This document shows positions 12,593 to 25,589 of a DNA stretch of 64,000 nt, piece after piece; position 1 is the first letter of the stretch, and each line of letters starts with the position of its first letter. Below the pieces are notes generated by a model. The model did not search any database and was not told the DNA's origin. It saw nothing but the letters and a program-made list of their open reading frames with translations. The translations under genes and the position numbers were made by a program. Source of the stretch: Lobosporangium transversale (Eukaryota > Mortierellomycota > Mortierellomycetes > Mortierellales > Mortierellaceae); the NCBI RefSeq assembly GCF_002105155.1, contig NW_019029032.1, positions 186,001 to 250,000 on the forward strand, written 5' to 3'.

Positions 12593-14306
12593 ATGGAGGA
12601 AGTACATGAACCACATCAATCAACTGATATTGAAAAATTCAGCCATGAGCCTCCACATGACATGAAGGAGGTTGAGGAGGACTTGGCTACCAACATTCAA
12701 GTTGCTGGTCCTATTCCTATCGCTGGTGGTCTTATTATCGTTAGTAAGTGTCACCCCCGCATCAATTTTATTTGATATCCTGCTCAGTAAACAAATTTGT
12801 TGACCTCGGTATATTTTTTTTTTTTTTTTTTTTTGCTAATATCTCTTTGCAGCTGAGCTTTGTGAACGTTTTGCATACTATGGTGCATCTATGTTGTTCC
12901 AGCGTTACATGTTGGAGCATCTGTTGCTTTCAAAGGGCACAGCCACAGCCATTTCCCGCGGATTTAGTTTCTTTTCATACATCACATCGATCTTTGGTGC
13001 TGTTGTTGCTGACAAGTGGCTCGGAAAGTTTAAGACAGTTCTTATTTTCGCTATCGTCTATACTCTTGGTTTGATTCTCCTGACTGTATCCGCAATCGAC
13101 AGCCTTAAGGATACTCTCGGCCTGCCCGGTTTCATTGTTGCCTTGTACTGCTTGATCTCATGGGGTACCGGTGGTATCAAGTCCAACGTCTCAACTTTCG
13201 CTGCAGAGCAGGTCCCTGAGGAAGATTACGCCCACCCAAAGAAGGCAGGATATACCATCAACCACGCTATCACTGTCGAGCGTATCTTCCGTTACTTTTA
13301 CATGGCCATCAATGTCGGAGGTCTTCTAGGTCAGGGTATCACCCCTACGGTCTCCGACTATGGTTGGGATCTTGCTTTCATGATCCCCGCCATCGTCTTT
13401 GTCATCGGCATCATTGTGTTTGCACTTGGAAAAAATAAGTACTATGATCGTCCTCCTAACGGTTCAGTTCTCGCCAAGAGCTTCAAATGCGTTATTTATG
13501 CCTTCCGTCACCGCAGCAAGCGTGCTCCAGGCACTCATTGGATCCAGGCTGCCAAGGTTCCTTCAGCCAACCAGCCTCTGCCATGGGATGAAAAGTATGT
13601 CGATGATATGGAGCGTACCTACCATGCCTGCAAAGTTTTCATGGTCTACCCTCTCTACTGGGCCTTGTACAACAACATGAACGACAACTTTATCAATATG
13701 GGTATCAACATGACACGTCCAAACTGGCTCAAACCTGAGATGTTGTCGTTCGTCAACTCAGCCGTCATTGTTATCTTCATTCCTATCCTCGACATGTTTA
13801 TTTTCCCCTTGCTTCGTAAAGCCGGATTCCGCCTTGGACCAATTAACCGAATCGTCATTGGCTTCTGCATTGTGACCTTCTGCTTCGTCTATGTCACAGT
13901 CCTCCAGCACTTCTTATACAAGAGCGGTCCATACTACGATTTCTCTGGCAAGGACCCTAATGATCCAACCCGCACTATCATCATACCTCAAAAACCCAAT
14001 TACCCCATCAACGATTTGACTATCTGGACCCAGATGCCTGCATACATCTTTATCGGTATCTCCGAGATTTTCGCATCTGCAACTGGTCTGGAGTTCGCAT
14101 TCAAGTCCGCAGCGCCCGAGCTCAAGTCGGTAGTTATGTCTTTGTTCTTGGCCACCAACGCATTCGGTTCTTTGATCGGTATGATTCTTGCCATCTGGAG
14201 TAACGATCCTAACTTTGTATATGTATATGGTGCACAAGCTGGAGCCATGTTTATCGTGACAATATTCTTCGCATGGCGTTTTGCCAGGTTGGATGACATA
14301 GTCTAA
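12593..14306 (+). CDS. Proton-coupled di/tripeptide transporter PTR2-type
   Basis: POT/PTR-family peptide importer in the plasma membrane. Exons 12593-12743 and 12853-14306 join in phase 1 to 534 aa. The junction restores the ExxER motif of the first membrane segment (TELCERFAYYG), followed by the PTR2 signature FFSYITSIFGAVVADKWLGK. Other family blocks seen: GTGGIKSNVSTFAAEQ, FRYFYMAINVGGLLGQ, YPLYWALYNNMNDNF (PTR2 family F/Y-Y-x-x-I/L-N block) and SEIFASATGLEFAFKSAAP. Twelve membrane segments are plausible. The acidic N-terminus (about 45 aa) is cytosolic. Length is slightly below the 580-600 aa of ascomycete PTR2. The single intron has a T run before its CAG acceptor. Confidence 0.93.
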
Positions 14307-14464
14307 ACCTTAGAAGGATTGAGAAAAAAAAAAATGCCCATGTTGGCTGTAATGTTTCTTGTGCATATATATAAATAATAAAATCTACGAGTAATTTATT
14401 CATCCATATTTTTATAAATATCAAACAACGAATGGTTTTTAACGATTAAAGTAATATGCATGGA

Positions 14465-14990
14465 TCAATGCATGTAATAATCTTGATAATTGGGGGGTAG
14501 GAAAACATAGAATCCTGTGAGAAGCGTTGGATAATCCTCAAACAACCTCGAGACCCGATCAATAACACCTGAAACATCAATGCTACGCAAGGTGAGGTGA
14601 ATATGAGGAAAAGATTCACATTTCATACATGGTTAATATACACATTTCCACTACACAAAACACGCATTTTGCCTTTTTTTTTTTTATATTTTTTTATTAT
14701 TTTTACCGACGACTATTAAAGTCACTCAGGATATTCAGGAATTCAATATATATTTCAGGTCGATCTCGTGACTTGTCCATAACTTGGTCAAGGTAAACCA
14801 ATGCATCTTTGCCGCATAGCCTACGACACTGATTTGATGCTAATCCGATGGGTGTTGTTACGTCTACGGAAGTAAAGGCTGATGTTCTAGCGGAGTTGTA
14901 TTCAGTAATTGAGCGTAGCAAGTTGTCTATTGATGGCAAAACAGGTCTTCTTTGCCCTTGCTCGCGAGTTGGTGGTGGTGGCGGAGTCAT
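14465..14990 (-). CDS. Solo PAH-domain protein related to SIN3
   Basis: Exons 14990-14707 and 14582-14465 join in phase 2 to 133 aa. The N-terminal 60 residues are Pro/Ser/Thr-rich without a recognisable domain; residues from about 61 to 129 form a single paired amphipathic helix domain: KDALVYLDQVMDKSRDRPEI, then FLNILSDFNSRR, and after the intron GVIDRVSRLFEDYPTLLTGF and FLPPNYQ. By eye about 37 of 68 aligned residues match PAH1 of the SIN3 gene at 35233-40537. The intron falls at the same codon and phase as the SIN3 PAH1 intron. The upstream minus-strand sequence to about 15235 is C/T-rich like other leaders here. A stop follows directly after the domain, so it has no PAH2-4 or HDAC-interaction region. 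Possible role (inference): binding SIN3 partners in competition with SIN3. Confidence 0.8.
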
Positions 14991-15369
14991 GGTATACCTT
15001 CAAGAATTTTTTTAAAAAAAACGGACGATGCACTATGGTGTAGAGCTGGTTCTTTGTTAACCGATTAGTGTAACAAGCCGAGTCTGATACAGAACGTGGA
15101 AGTGCAATGGCGCGTAGTGGAAACGAATAAGGAAGCAAAAGAGAGGCACAAATGAAGAAGAATGAAGGAAAAGAAAGGGAGAGAGGATAAAATAAATAGA
15201 GTAAAAGCAAGGCTATGGAAAAGGCGTCAGAGGGTATTTGCTCCATTCATGCTATAGGTTTAGATCATTAGTGGTAACGTACAACTCCAACCACCTCAGG
15301 ACTTCAGTTTTAATTTATCATTCTGCGTTCCACATTTATCAAAAATAAAAATAAAAAAAAGGTGTGCTA
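14991..15369. other. Upstream region of solo PAH gene
   Basis: Read on the minus strand it contains a C/T-rich tract at about 15240-15110, consistent with a promoter/5' leader of the PAH gene, then the 3' flank of the glutathione S-transferase with an A/T-rich tail. Confidence 0.5.
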
Positions 15370-16165
15370 TTAAAAGCCAAGGATGTCCAAGTTGCGCTCA
15401 GAGATCTCCTTATATGCCTTCGTTTTCTTCCACTCAACATACGATGGGATGGCATTCACCTTTTCCCACACGGCCCAAATGGCGGGTGTGCGTTCTTGAG
15501 ATACGAACTTGTCCTGTGTTAATGCCACAACCATATTCACAGCAATAACCAACTTGAGGTCGGCAAGAGAAAGCTTTCAAGTTTATAACAACCGAGACAG
15601 GAGTACGTTCAGTAAAAAAAAGATCTCATTGATGTATTGAGCTACGAAAAATGTTTTTTTTTCTAAACAATTATAGTGTTACATCCCGCTTCAATTTTTT
15701 CTTACCTTGTCTCCCACATAATGCCCATTTCTACCATTGGCCACCAAGTGCCTCTCATGTGTCACCAGGAAAGGTGGTAGTGCTTCTGTGAAGAATCTCT
15801 CCGTCATCACATCCTTGTACGCAGCGTCTTTAACAACTGCAACTCTAAGGAGGTAGTAACTGATTAAGCTTTGGATTGATGATGCAAACGCGCGCACTTT
15901 AATTTCGTCGTAGTCATCTCCATTTCCATAAAGACGGAATTTTTTGGACAAGTAGTGCTCAATTGTATCCGACTCTGGGACTTCCACGATCTGCCCTGAG
16001 GCTGTTGTCTCATAAAGCACTGGGAGAACACCAAAGAGAGTGTCTTTCTTCTCAGTGTTGGCCCAGTCCTATGACGACGAGTAACCAAGAAAATAAACCA
16101 TGTTGGATGAAATATCTGTTAGCAACTATAGACCTCTGATAGAATCAAGATGTCAGATAATTATG

Positions 16166-16199
<34 letters not shown>

Positions 16200-16367
16200 T
16201 ACTTCAGGAAAAGCACATTCCCATTTGGCGCCAGAAGTAGCGAGGATCAAACGAGAAGCATAGGCAAGGCCATGAAGCTTGAAGTATTTGAGCTTAAAGG
16301 TGTTATCTTGTCTATAAATATTGTGGTTCAAAACATTACGTGAATCTTCTTCGAACGTCCGGGCCAT
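15370..16367 (-). CDS. Glutathione S-transferase
   Basis: Cytosolic GST, closest in pattern to sigma-like fungal/animal GSTs. Exons 16367-16203, 16068-15706 and 15573-15370, all phase 0, give 243 aa. The N-terminal thioredoxin-like part has FKLKYFKLHGLAYASRLILA followed by AFPEDW, the usual beta1-alpha1 and FPEDW glutathione-site region; the junction of exons 1 and 2 restores FPEDW. The C-terminal helical domain contains GHYVGDKLSLADLKLV, the family's G-x-x-x-S-x-A-D motif, again across a junction. The catalytic residue is not certain; Tyr in LKYFKL is the natural candidate. Intron 1 holds a run of about 30 A on the plus strand. Confidence 0.88.
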
Positions 16368-16889
16368 GGCTGCAGTGGAGGAGTGGTAAAGTCGAGAACA
16401 AATTGGGCGGGAATAAATTAGGAGAATTAATAAAGATCGCAGAATTGATGGGAATTGAAGCTATTTTATACTGAAGTACTAAATCAAATGAAACGAGCGG
16501 CGTATCTAAAACAAAACGCCAATGTCGATAGTTGTTTCTTTCTGCTGCGCAAGGACGCAGGAATGTTGTCGATGAACTCGTTTCTTGTCATTGATAGTGC
16601 TGACTAGTGAATGCGGCGCGCAGTTACTCTGGACCGACAATTCCCAAAGTAGTACGTCCTTTAATGCACTCGGAAATGTTGTCCGATTCGTTTGGTCAGT
16701 AATTGATATATGTATTATTTATTCAAAAATGATGATTGATTGATTTGGTGGTGACAAGTTTTGAATGAGAGGTGTGTGTGCATGCGGTATACGTATACAT
16801 GTGGTATGGTATAGCGTATATTGCGCTTATCGTGCTTTGTCAAGCAGACTCAGATCTATGATGTGTTTCTGTCTTCGCAATGTTTCCTA
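16368..16889. other. Intergenic region between GST and secreted protein
   Basis: Contains the GST 5' flank and the 3' flank of the secreted-protein gene. AT-rich with a purine/pyrimidine alternating stretch near 16785-16825; no coding signal seen. Confidence 0.55.
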
Positions 16890-17966
16890 TTATGACTGAA
16901 CTTTCTGGAAGTTGTGTTTTTGTACACTGGCTTGCATTTCAATATTTTCTTCTCTGCGGCGTTGATCTCTCTCCTCCAACTCACTCTCTTTGTCTTCATC
17001 ACTATCGGCGTGATGCCCCTTCCAGAGCTTAACTTCAACTTTGAATAAGAGTTTTTGATGGGCTTCGATATTACAATCAATGCATTGGTCACTGATTCCG
17101 TGGTCATCTACATCGCTATCATTGTCTTGATGATTGTCTTTGCTACCCTTTATTCCCAATCTTTCCTGATCCTCAGCCTCCTCTGCTAATTCTTTAATCA
17201 TGTTTTGCTCTTCATACAGCTTCGATTTACTGAGTGACTGCGCATGCTGAATCGAATTAGGACCATTGTGGGTGTCAAATATTTTCTGCTCAATGTCCAA
17301 ATATTTATCTTCCTTTGTCTCAGTTTTGGAGACTATCGCCGGCGTTGGAGTAGCTTCACAGGCTTTAGTCACTGTTTTTGTCGACATCACTGTGGTGGTC
17401 ATGGTCTTTGTGATCGTCGTAGTTGCTGTCAACTGCTCTATAGCGGCTCCTTTCATCTCATATTTTCCGGGATCACCTGCTGAGTCGCTGGCATTGACAA
17501 TGCCCTCAAGCGCGTAATCGATCTCAGCAGTCAAGTCGACACCATTGTTGCAGAGACAAAGGACTTTGACTGAATTAGAAACTGGAATATGGATGCATCG
17601 GTTGATCTCTCCTTTATAGTGTGCTGAAGCTTTGGAGGGTGTGAACTCGATGATACGGCCCGCATCCTTAGGATCACCCCTTTGAAGACAACGTATGTGA
17701 CAAAGGAACGTAAAGGATTTGCAGAAAGGCGAGACAGCTGAGGCAGCAAGCTCATCATGCTTAAACTTGGACGAGTCATAAAAGGCATACGTTGGGTTGG
17801 GCTGAATGATGCGTGATAATTTGTCAATAATATGTGGGCTCAGTTCTTGTTCTGCAGTATTTGTTGTTGATCGTGCGCCCTCTTTATCTTCAGCAGAGAC
17901 GAAGCAGAGTGAGGTAACAAGGACAAATGGAAACATGAAGATCATGCTTGTGGTTGGTCGTTTCAT
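16890..17966 (-). CDS. Secreted cysteine-containing acidic protein, unknown function
   Basis: Single-exon ORF of 358 aa. The start is set at the ATG at 17966 because it gives a clean signal peptide (MKRPTTSMIFMFPFVLVTSL, cleavage probably after FVSA); an in-frame codon further upstream would precede it with non-signal sequence. A globular region around residues 70-150 has six cysteines (FCKSFTFLCHIRCLQRG, NRCIHIP, VLCLCNNG). It is followed by a Thr-rich stretch (LTATTTITKTMTTTVMSTKT) that could be O-glycosylated, and then by an acidic, coiled-coil-prone tail with a CIDC pair. No GPI signal or ER-retention tail is visible. I do not recognise the family; a role at the cell surface or outside the cell is inferred only from the signal peptide. 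Confidence 0.75.
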   Translation of the reverse strand: MKRPTTSMIFMFPFVLVTSLCFVSAEDKEGARSTTNTAEQELSPHIIDKLSRIIQPNPTYAFYDSSKFKHDELAASAVSPFCKSFTFLCHIRCLQRGDPKDAGRIIEFTPSKASAHYKGEINRCIHIPVSNSVKVLCLCNNGVDLTAEIDYALEGIVNASDSAGDPGKYEMKGAAIEQLTATTTITKTMTTTVMSTKTVTKACEATPTPAIVSKTETKEDKYLDIEQKIFDTHNGPNSIQHAQSLSKSKLYEEQNMIKELAEEAEDQERLGIKGSKDNHQDNDSDVDDHGISDQCIDCNIEAHQKLLFKVEVKLWKGHHADSDEDKESELEERDQRRREENIEMQASVQKHNFQKVQS

Positions 17967-18264
17967 TGTCACAAGCGATGAATTTCTTGTATATATAATG
18001 GTATAGTGATCGGTGGTAGAAGAGTGTTTGTTTAATCTATTTTTCAAAATGAGAAAGAAAAAAAAAAAAAGACTCCATGTTTGACATGATAAAATAAGGC
18101 ACAGGAGTTTGAATAGATTCCAATAAGGAGGAAACATTATACTCGTTCCCTAAACAGAAAGGAATGATACGATCAAGTGCCTAATAGAGCAGATACTGCT
18201 GCTGTGCTGTACATGCGTGTTTTTTAAAATGAAATATAATCCTATTAATCCTACTAAGCTCACT

Positions 18265-18297
<33 letters not shown>

Positions 18298-19030
18298 CAC
18301 ATGTAGACAAATTGGCTTTAAGCATTATGATAGTGAGTGGTACGCTGCTCTACGCATGGTTCAAGGATACAAATATTGTCCTAGTACCGAATAAAGAGTT
18401 TGAAGCAGAGAGGAGGCGTGTGCAATTCTGTTTGCTAGTGAGTGAAAAGAGAGAAAAGGACAACAGATACTCCACATGCCTCACAGAGCATGGGTACTTT
18501 TTTCTTTCTTTTTTTTTTCTTTGCCATTTGAGGACAGGTGAGTAGATGGAGAATTGTTACACGATCTCAATATTGCCATGAATATGTTTATGTAGTTATA
18601 CATGTGTACTGTATAGATATAATATGTATATTTGTATAAATAATGCCTTTTATTGTAAACACAAACACAACATTACGTAGGGCGAATATCGCTTAATTTG
18701 CCTCCTCTGAGACCACAAGGCGGTGCTTGCTGCAGTGCGTCAGTGAGCCTTTAACATTGCTTTTGGTTTGGGGCACCTGCGTATGCATTGTCGACCATCG
18801 ACCTAAAATGAAAGGGAGAGCAAATTGTGCAATAATTTCTTGCTTTTTTCCCCTCTTCCTTTTTCCCCTCTTCCTTTTTCCTCTCTCTCCTTTCTTCTTT
18901 CTCCTTTTTTTTTTTTAATATTTTTTTTTTTTTTTCCTCTGGGAAACATTCCGAAAGCGCACACACTCTCTTTCCACTCTCAAACCAGGGAAGTTAATAC
19001 AAAGGCACAGGATCAAGGACCAGAAGCGTT
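17967..19030. other. Divergent intergenic region before the F-box gene
   Basis: About 1 kb between divergent genes. It contains a T21-A12 palindromic junction at 18264-18296 and a C/T-rich, T-run-bearing leader at 18840-18960 that leads into the F-box gene. No gene seen. Confidence 0.55.
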
Positions 19031-21325
19031 ATGATATCCTTTACTGTCACATTGGATTCCCTCGACAAAGAGCATAAAGTATACCATCTTCGATTCAATC
19101 AAGAGTGTCCATTACCGCCATCAACATTGTCGGTTGGTTGGAGTAACCTACCCACCGAATGCCTCGAACTCATAGTAACGTTTTTGGACCATGATTCTGG
19201 CTCGCTAGCCACGCTCGCTCGAGTAAATCGTCAGTGCTTCTTCTTGGTCATTCCTCGGCTCTACAACGATGCATTTCAACGGGTCAGAGATATCACGCAA
19301 CAGAGAAGCAGTAATATCAAATTGTCTTTACAGACTAATTCGATTACAGTAGGGTTGCCACCTGCCTTTTGTCTTTGGACTGCATCTATGGATTTACTCT
19401 CCTCCGCCACTCAAGAAGACGCCATCAAGATTCGTCACCATTATGAAAACCACATGATCGACTTTAATAAGATTGCCTTCTATGAGCAGCAAACTCGCGA
19501 AACACTACTGCTCTGTACTCTGCTCTCCCCGTTAGTTCAAGGTCTCTCCGCACGTTTCCCTGCTCTGTCAAAACACTTTTCGAGTCCTCAGTGGAGATTC
19601 AATCATTCTAGTTACCAAGGCTTCCCTCACCCAATTAGCTGGAGGAGTCAACATTATCTTCGCCATTTAGTTGTACTGGATCTGGAGAGGCTCTGCACTA
19701 GAGGTTCTTCCCGGTTATCATTAGGAGAAGCTGCGGCAATACAGACAGGAAAGACTGGCATGTTTCCATTGCGATTTGCACCTTTTCGATGGGAAAAAGA
19801 GTTAAGGTCGGTCGGGGTCTTGGACTATCTACAGCGGGCTCTTCTGAATCAACCGGGTGCAGATAGGATACGTTGCCTGAGGATTCCAATTCATCGGATG
19901 CGGACCTATCAACAGAGACACGAGCGCGCACCGCGAAAGGGCAGGACAAGATCAAGGACTGGACAGGCAAGGGAAGAAAACGAGGGGCAGACAAATCGCG
20001 ATGAGACTAGCCTTATTGGCCATAGTTTAACTTCAGCTGAGCTATCTAGAACAACAGAGGAATCTCAAAGACCTTATTGTTTCACCTTCAAGAAACTAAC
20101 AAAGCTACGTCGCCTGGAAGTTTGTTACATGACCAACAACCAATGTGACTGGGATACGCTTGAGCGAGTCTTATCGACGCTCCAGTTCGGAAATCATCTG
20201 GGCATCCATCCGGATGAAATTGTGGAAGCAACAGCTGGAGGTGAAGAAGGAAGACCGAAAAATAACAGCAGCCACCCGCTTCATCAAATTCGCGAGTTCT
20301 CCCTACAAGCACAGTCTTTACTTGGCGATCGCTTTGTAAATATTTTAAGGTTCTTTGAAAAGCTTGAGGCACTGGAACTGCGGTCTTCACGCTATGATCA
20401 GCGAGCATGGATCTCCCAGTGGGACCCCAAGTTGTGTAGAAACTTAAAGGTGCTTTGGATGGGGCCTATGTCACTTAATATTGAAAATGCTGGATCATAC
20501 GAAGCTCTAGGAAGACTGATAAATCTGGAGGAACTAAGATTTTCTATCGATAGGCCCATTGAGTTTCAACAGGTTCTGGATGCAAAGGTGGCAATGTCGC
20601 GGCGCTTTAAAGAAGAAAAGCTGCGCTCGAGTTCAACTGACCAAGGTGAACATGGCAAAAGCAGCAGTATAATCGATGACGACTACGATAGGCGTGTATC
20701 ACATGGCTACCTTCCAAGGCTCAAAAGGCTGGGCTTATCTATTCAGCAGATGGCCCAAATGGATATAGCCAACAGTGTCATCGCTGCCTTTGGGCACCAG
20801 CTTGAGGAATTTGTCCTGTATAGTTCATCTTACCTTGAGCCACCCCATCGTTTTAACCACATGTTTCTTCAGCTGACCCGGCTGGCGTTACGAGGCCACT
20901 TTGTACGTGAATTTGATTTTACGAGCCTAAGTCAACAGTGCCCCTCGTTGGAAATGCTGGCATTACAGCATTCATGCAACGCATGGACCGTTGGTCCGTC
21001 TCCGAACGATGGAAACATGCTAGATGCGCTGATACAATTGAAACGCCTTAGGTGTCTTTATCTGGAAGGAATATGGTTCCTAAATGATGAGCAGTTCCTT
21101 TATCTTGCACAGACATGTCAATCACTTTGCTTGATTAGAGTCCACAACTCAGTCAACCTGACGCCGAAGGGCGCTGAGGCGGCTGATACCATCCTATCAA
21201 GCCGACCGACCAAATATCCACTCAAATGCAAAGGTGTATATCGATTAGCAAAAACTATGACGGAATTTTTTGGCGATGAATGTCTATGGCGTGTTAGGTT
21301 CTTTGGTTACGAAGACGACATTTGA
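19031..21325 (+). CDS. F-box/leucine-rich repeat protein
   Basis: Single-exon ORF of 764 aa. Residues about 37-80 match an F-box (WSNLPTECLELIVTFLD, then LARVNRQCFFLVIPRLYND), which binds SKP1 in SCF ubiquitin ligases. The C-terminal two thirds hold irregular leucine-rich repeats (LTKLRRLEVCYMTNN, LPRLKRLGLSIQQMAQM, CPSLEMLALQHSC, LKRLRCLYLEGIWFL), the usual substrate-binding part. Between them lies a basic, low-complexity stretch (RAPRKGRTRSRTGQ). Such F-box/LRR genes form large families in Mortierellales (family knowledge). The substrate cannot be predicted. It converges on RIT1, separated by a TTA microsatellite. Confidence 0.8.
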   Translation: MISFTVTLDSLDKEHKVYHLRFNQECPLPPSTLSVGWSNLPTECLELIVTFLDHDSGSLATLARVNRQCFFLVIPRLYNDAFQRVRDITQQRSSNIKLSLQTNSITVGLPPAFCLWTASMDLLSSATQEDAIKIRHHYENHMIDFNKIAFYEQQTRETLLLCTLLSPLVQGLSARFPALSKHFSSPQWRFNHSSYQGFPHPISWRSQHYLRHLVVLDLERLCTRGSSRLSLGEAAAIQTGKTGMFPLRFAPFRWEKELRSVGVLDYLQRALLNQPGADRIRCLRIPIHRMRTYQQRHERAPRKGRTRSRTGQAREENEGQTNRDETSLIGHSLTSAELSRTTEESQRPYCFTFKKLTKLRRLEVCYMTNNQCDWDTLERVLSTLQFGNHLGIHPDEIVEATAGGEEGRPKNNSSHPLHQIREFSLQAQSLLGDRFVNILRFFEKLEALELRSSRYDQRAWISQWDPKLCRNLKVLWMGPMSLNIENAGSYEALGRLINLEELRFSIDRPIEFQQVLDAKVAMSRRFKEEKLRSSSTDQGEHGKSSSIIDDDYDRRVSHGYLPRLKRLGLSIQQMAQMDIANSVIAAFGHQLEEFVLYSSSYLEPPHRFNHMFLQLTRLALRGHFVREFDFTSLSQQCPSLEMLALQHSCNAWTVGPSPNDGNMLDALIQLKRLRCLYLEGIWFLNDEQFLYLAQTCQSLCLIRVHNSVNLTPKGAEAADTILSSRPTKYPLKCKGVYRLAKTMTEFFGDECLWRVRFFGYEDDI

Positions 21326-21418
21326 ATTAACTAGGCCGTCTAGTGTCCTATGTTATATGTTTGCCAAAATATACTGTATCCTTGTCAAGAAAAAGAGAAT
21401 TCGTTTCCTGGTCATCAT

Positions 21419-24121
<2,703 letters not shown>

Positions 24122-24287
24122 GTTGACAAGATCTTTCAATTAATGGGGGAAAAAAAAAAAAAAATTCATGTATAATTTTAAATTCGGGCTGTTTCGATTG
24201 GTTCAATAGTTCAAATATATTTTTTGATTAAATACGAGGGGGATTGAATTGATTTGGTGGCTGATATAAGCCTCCAAATTACATTTG

Positions 24288-24294
24288 TATAAAA
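24288..24294 (+). promoter_or_regulatory. TATA box of the lactate dehydrogenase gene
   Basis: TATAAAA about 65 nt upstream of the LDH start codon at 24359, inside the 237-bp divergent promoter shared with RIT1. Confidence 0.5.
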
Positions 24295-24358
24295 GCGTAG
24301 GACATGGAGCGCGTTTTGATCGACTTGAACCCTTTGCCTCTATCCTCTCCTTCCTGCT

Positions 24359-25462
24359 ATGAAGACGCCAACTCCTGCTCCAAAGATAAAAAGTACCCCT
24401 GGCTCTACCTTAGCCTTTTCTCCTACAAAAGTCGCCATCATTGGCACAGGCGCAGTTGGCACAGCGACTGCCTTCGCCTGTATCATGCGCAAGGTTGCAC
24501 CAGAGTTGATGCTGTACGATATCAACACAAGTCGTGCGCATGGCCAAGTCCTCGACCTAGAGGACGCTTCTTCCTTCTTAGGCTCTTCAAGCCTGTCATC
24601 TTGCTCCTACGCTCAAGACACCCCACGCTTCTCCTCTACCACAAAGACCCCACAAGACTGTGGTCAGGCTGACATTATCGTTGTCGCTGCTGGAAATCCT
24701 CAGGCTCCTGGAGAAAGCCGTGATAACCTTCTGTACCACAACCAGTTAATCCTCAAAGACATTCTGACAAAAATCTCCCCAATCAAGCCCACAGCCATTA
24801 TGATTATGGTTACTAATCCTGTCAACCTTATGACAGCGTTAGCTCAAAAATTATCAGGCCTACCCCCAAATCAAGTCATCGGGACAGGTACGATCCTCGA
24901 TACAGCTCGACTTCGAACAGCAATCAAGAAAGCGCTTCAGCACCACCAGCAGCTGGAAGAAGGTTATGCTGAGAACGAGAGTGGCTTCATAGAGAGCTCT
25001 ATCCACGCGAATGTGATTGGTGATCACGGCGATAAACAAGTGGCCTTATGGTCTACGGCAACTGTTGGAGGATATCCATTGACATCATTTAATGCATTCA
25101 AGCTACTGAACACTCAAATCGAAGTAGCAAAATCTAGTGCGGCGAAGGTCTATGAGATTATAGAGCATAAGACTGCATCATCGTTTGGTATTGCAGTCAT
25201 TATTGCAGAGATCATTGACACAATTGCTTCAAACAAGAAAGCTGTTCTCCCCTTGTCGGTCTACAGCAAGCGTTATGATGTTTGCCTGGCCTTGCCAGTA
25301 GTTTTGAGTGCAAATGGCATAGGCACAATCATATATCCGCAAATGAACGAGAGAGAACAAGCCGCGCTTGACGAATACGTTCGTGCAAATCGCGCCATAT
25401 GCGCACCTTTTTTTCATCCTCGTGGACCCAAGGGGATCTTTCAGGAAGAAGCTCGGCTGTAA
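24359..25462 (+). CDS. NAD-dependent L-lactate dehydrogenase
   Basis: Converts pyruvate and NADH to lactate and NAD in the cytosol. Single-exon ORF of 367 aa. The Rossmann motif is VAIIGTGAVGTATAFA. The substrate loop reads NPQAPGESRDNL: Gln at the position that is Arg in malate dehydrogenases, which favours lactate. Family catalytic residues are present in GTGTILDTARLR (Asp/Arg) and VIGDHGDKQVALWS (His). Compared with the usual 310-330 aa it has an N-terminal extension of about 20 residues, a Ser-rich insert (SSFLGSSSLSSCS) and a His/Gln insert near residue 195. L-LDH is typical of lactate-producing Mucoromycota (Rhizopus). The start at 24359 is the first ATG in this frame. Confidence 0.9.
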   Translation: MKTPTPAPKIKSTPGSTLAFSPTKVAIIGTGAVGTATAFACIMRKVAPELMLYDINTSRAHGQVLDLEDASSFLGSSSLSSCSYAQDTPRFSSTTKTPQDCGQADIIVVAAGNPQAPGESRDNLLYHNQLILKDILTKISPIKPTAIMIMVTNPVNLMTALAQKLSGLPPNQVIGTGTILDTARLRTAIKKALQHHQQLEEGYAENESGFIESSIHANVIGDHGDKQVALWSTATVGGYPLTSFNAFKLLNTQIEVAKSSAAKVYEIIEHKTASSFGIAVIIAEIIDTIASNKKAVLPLSVYSKRYDVCLALPVVLSANGIGTIIYPQMNEREQAALDEYVRANRAICAPFFHPRGPKGIFQEEARL

Positions 25463-25589
25463 AAAATAAAAAATATCTGTACACAGTAAAAATATCATTA
25501 TTAAAATAAAATGCCAAAATTCTTATTTATCAATGCTACTTGGCTATCGCTGTGTATCTGGCTTTTTTCCCCCTCTCTTTTTCTTCACT

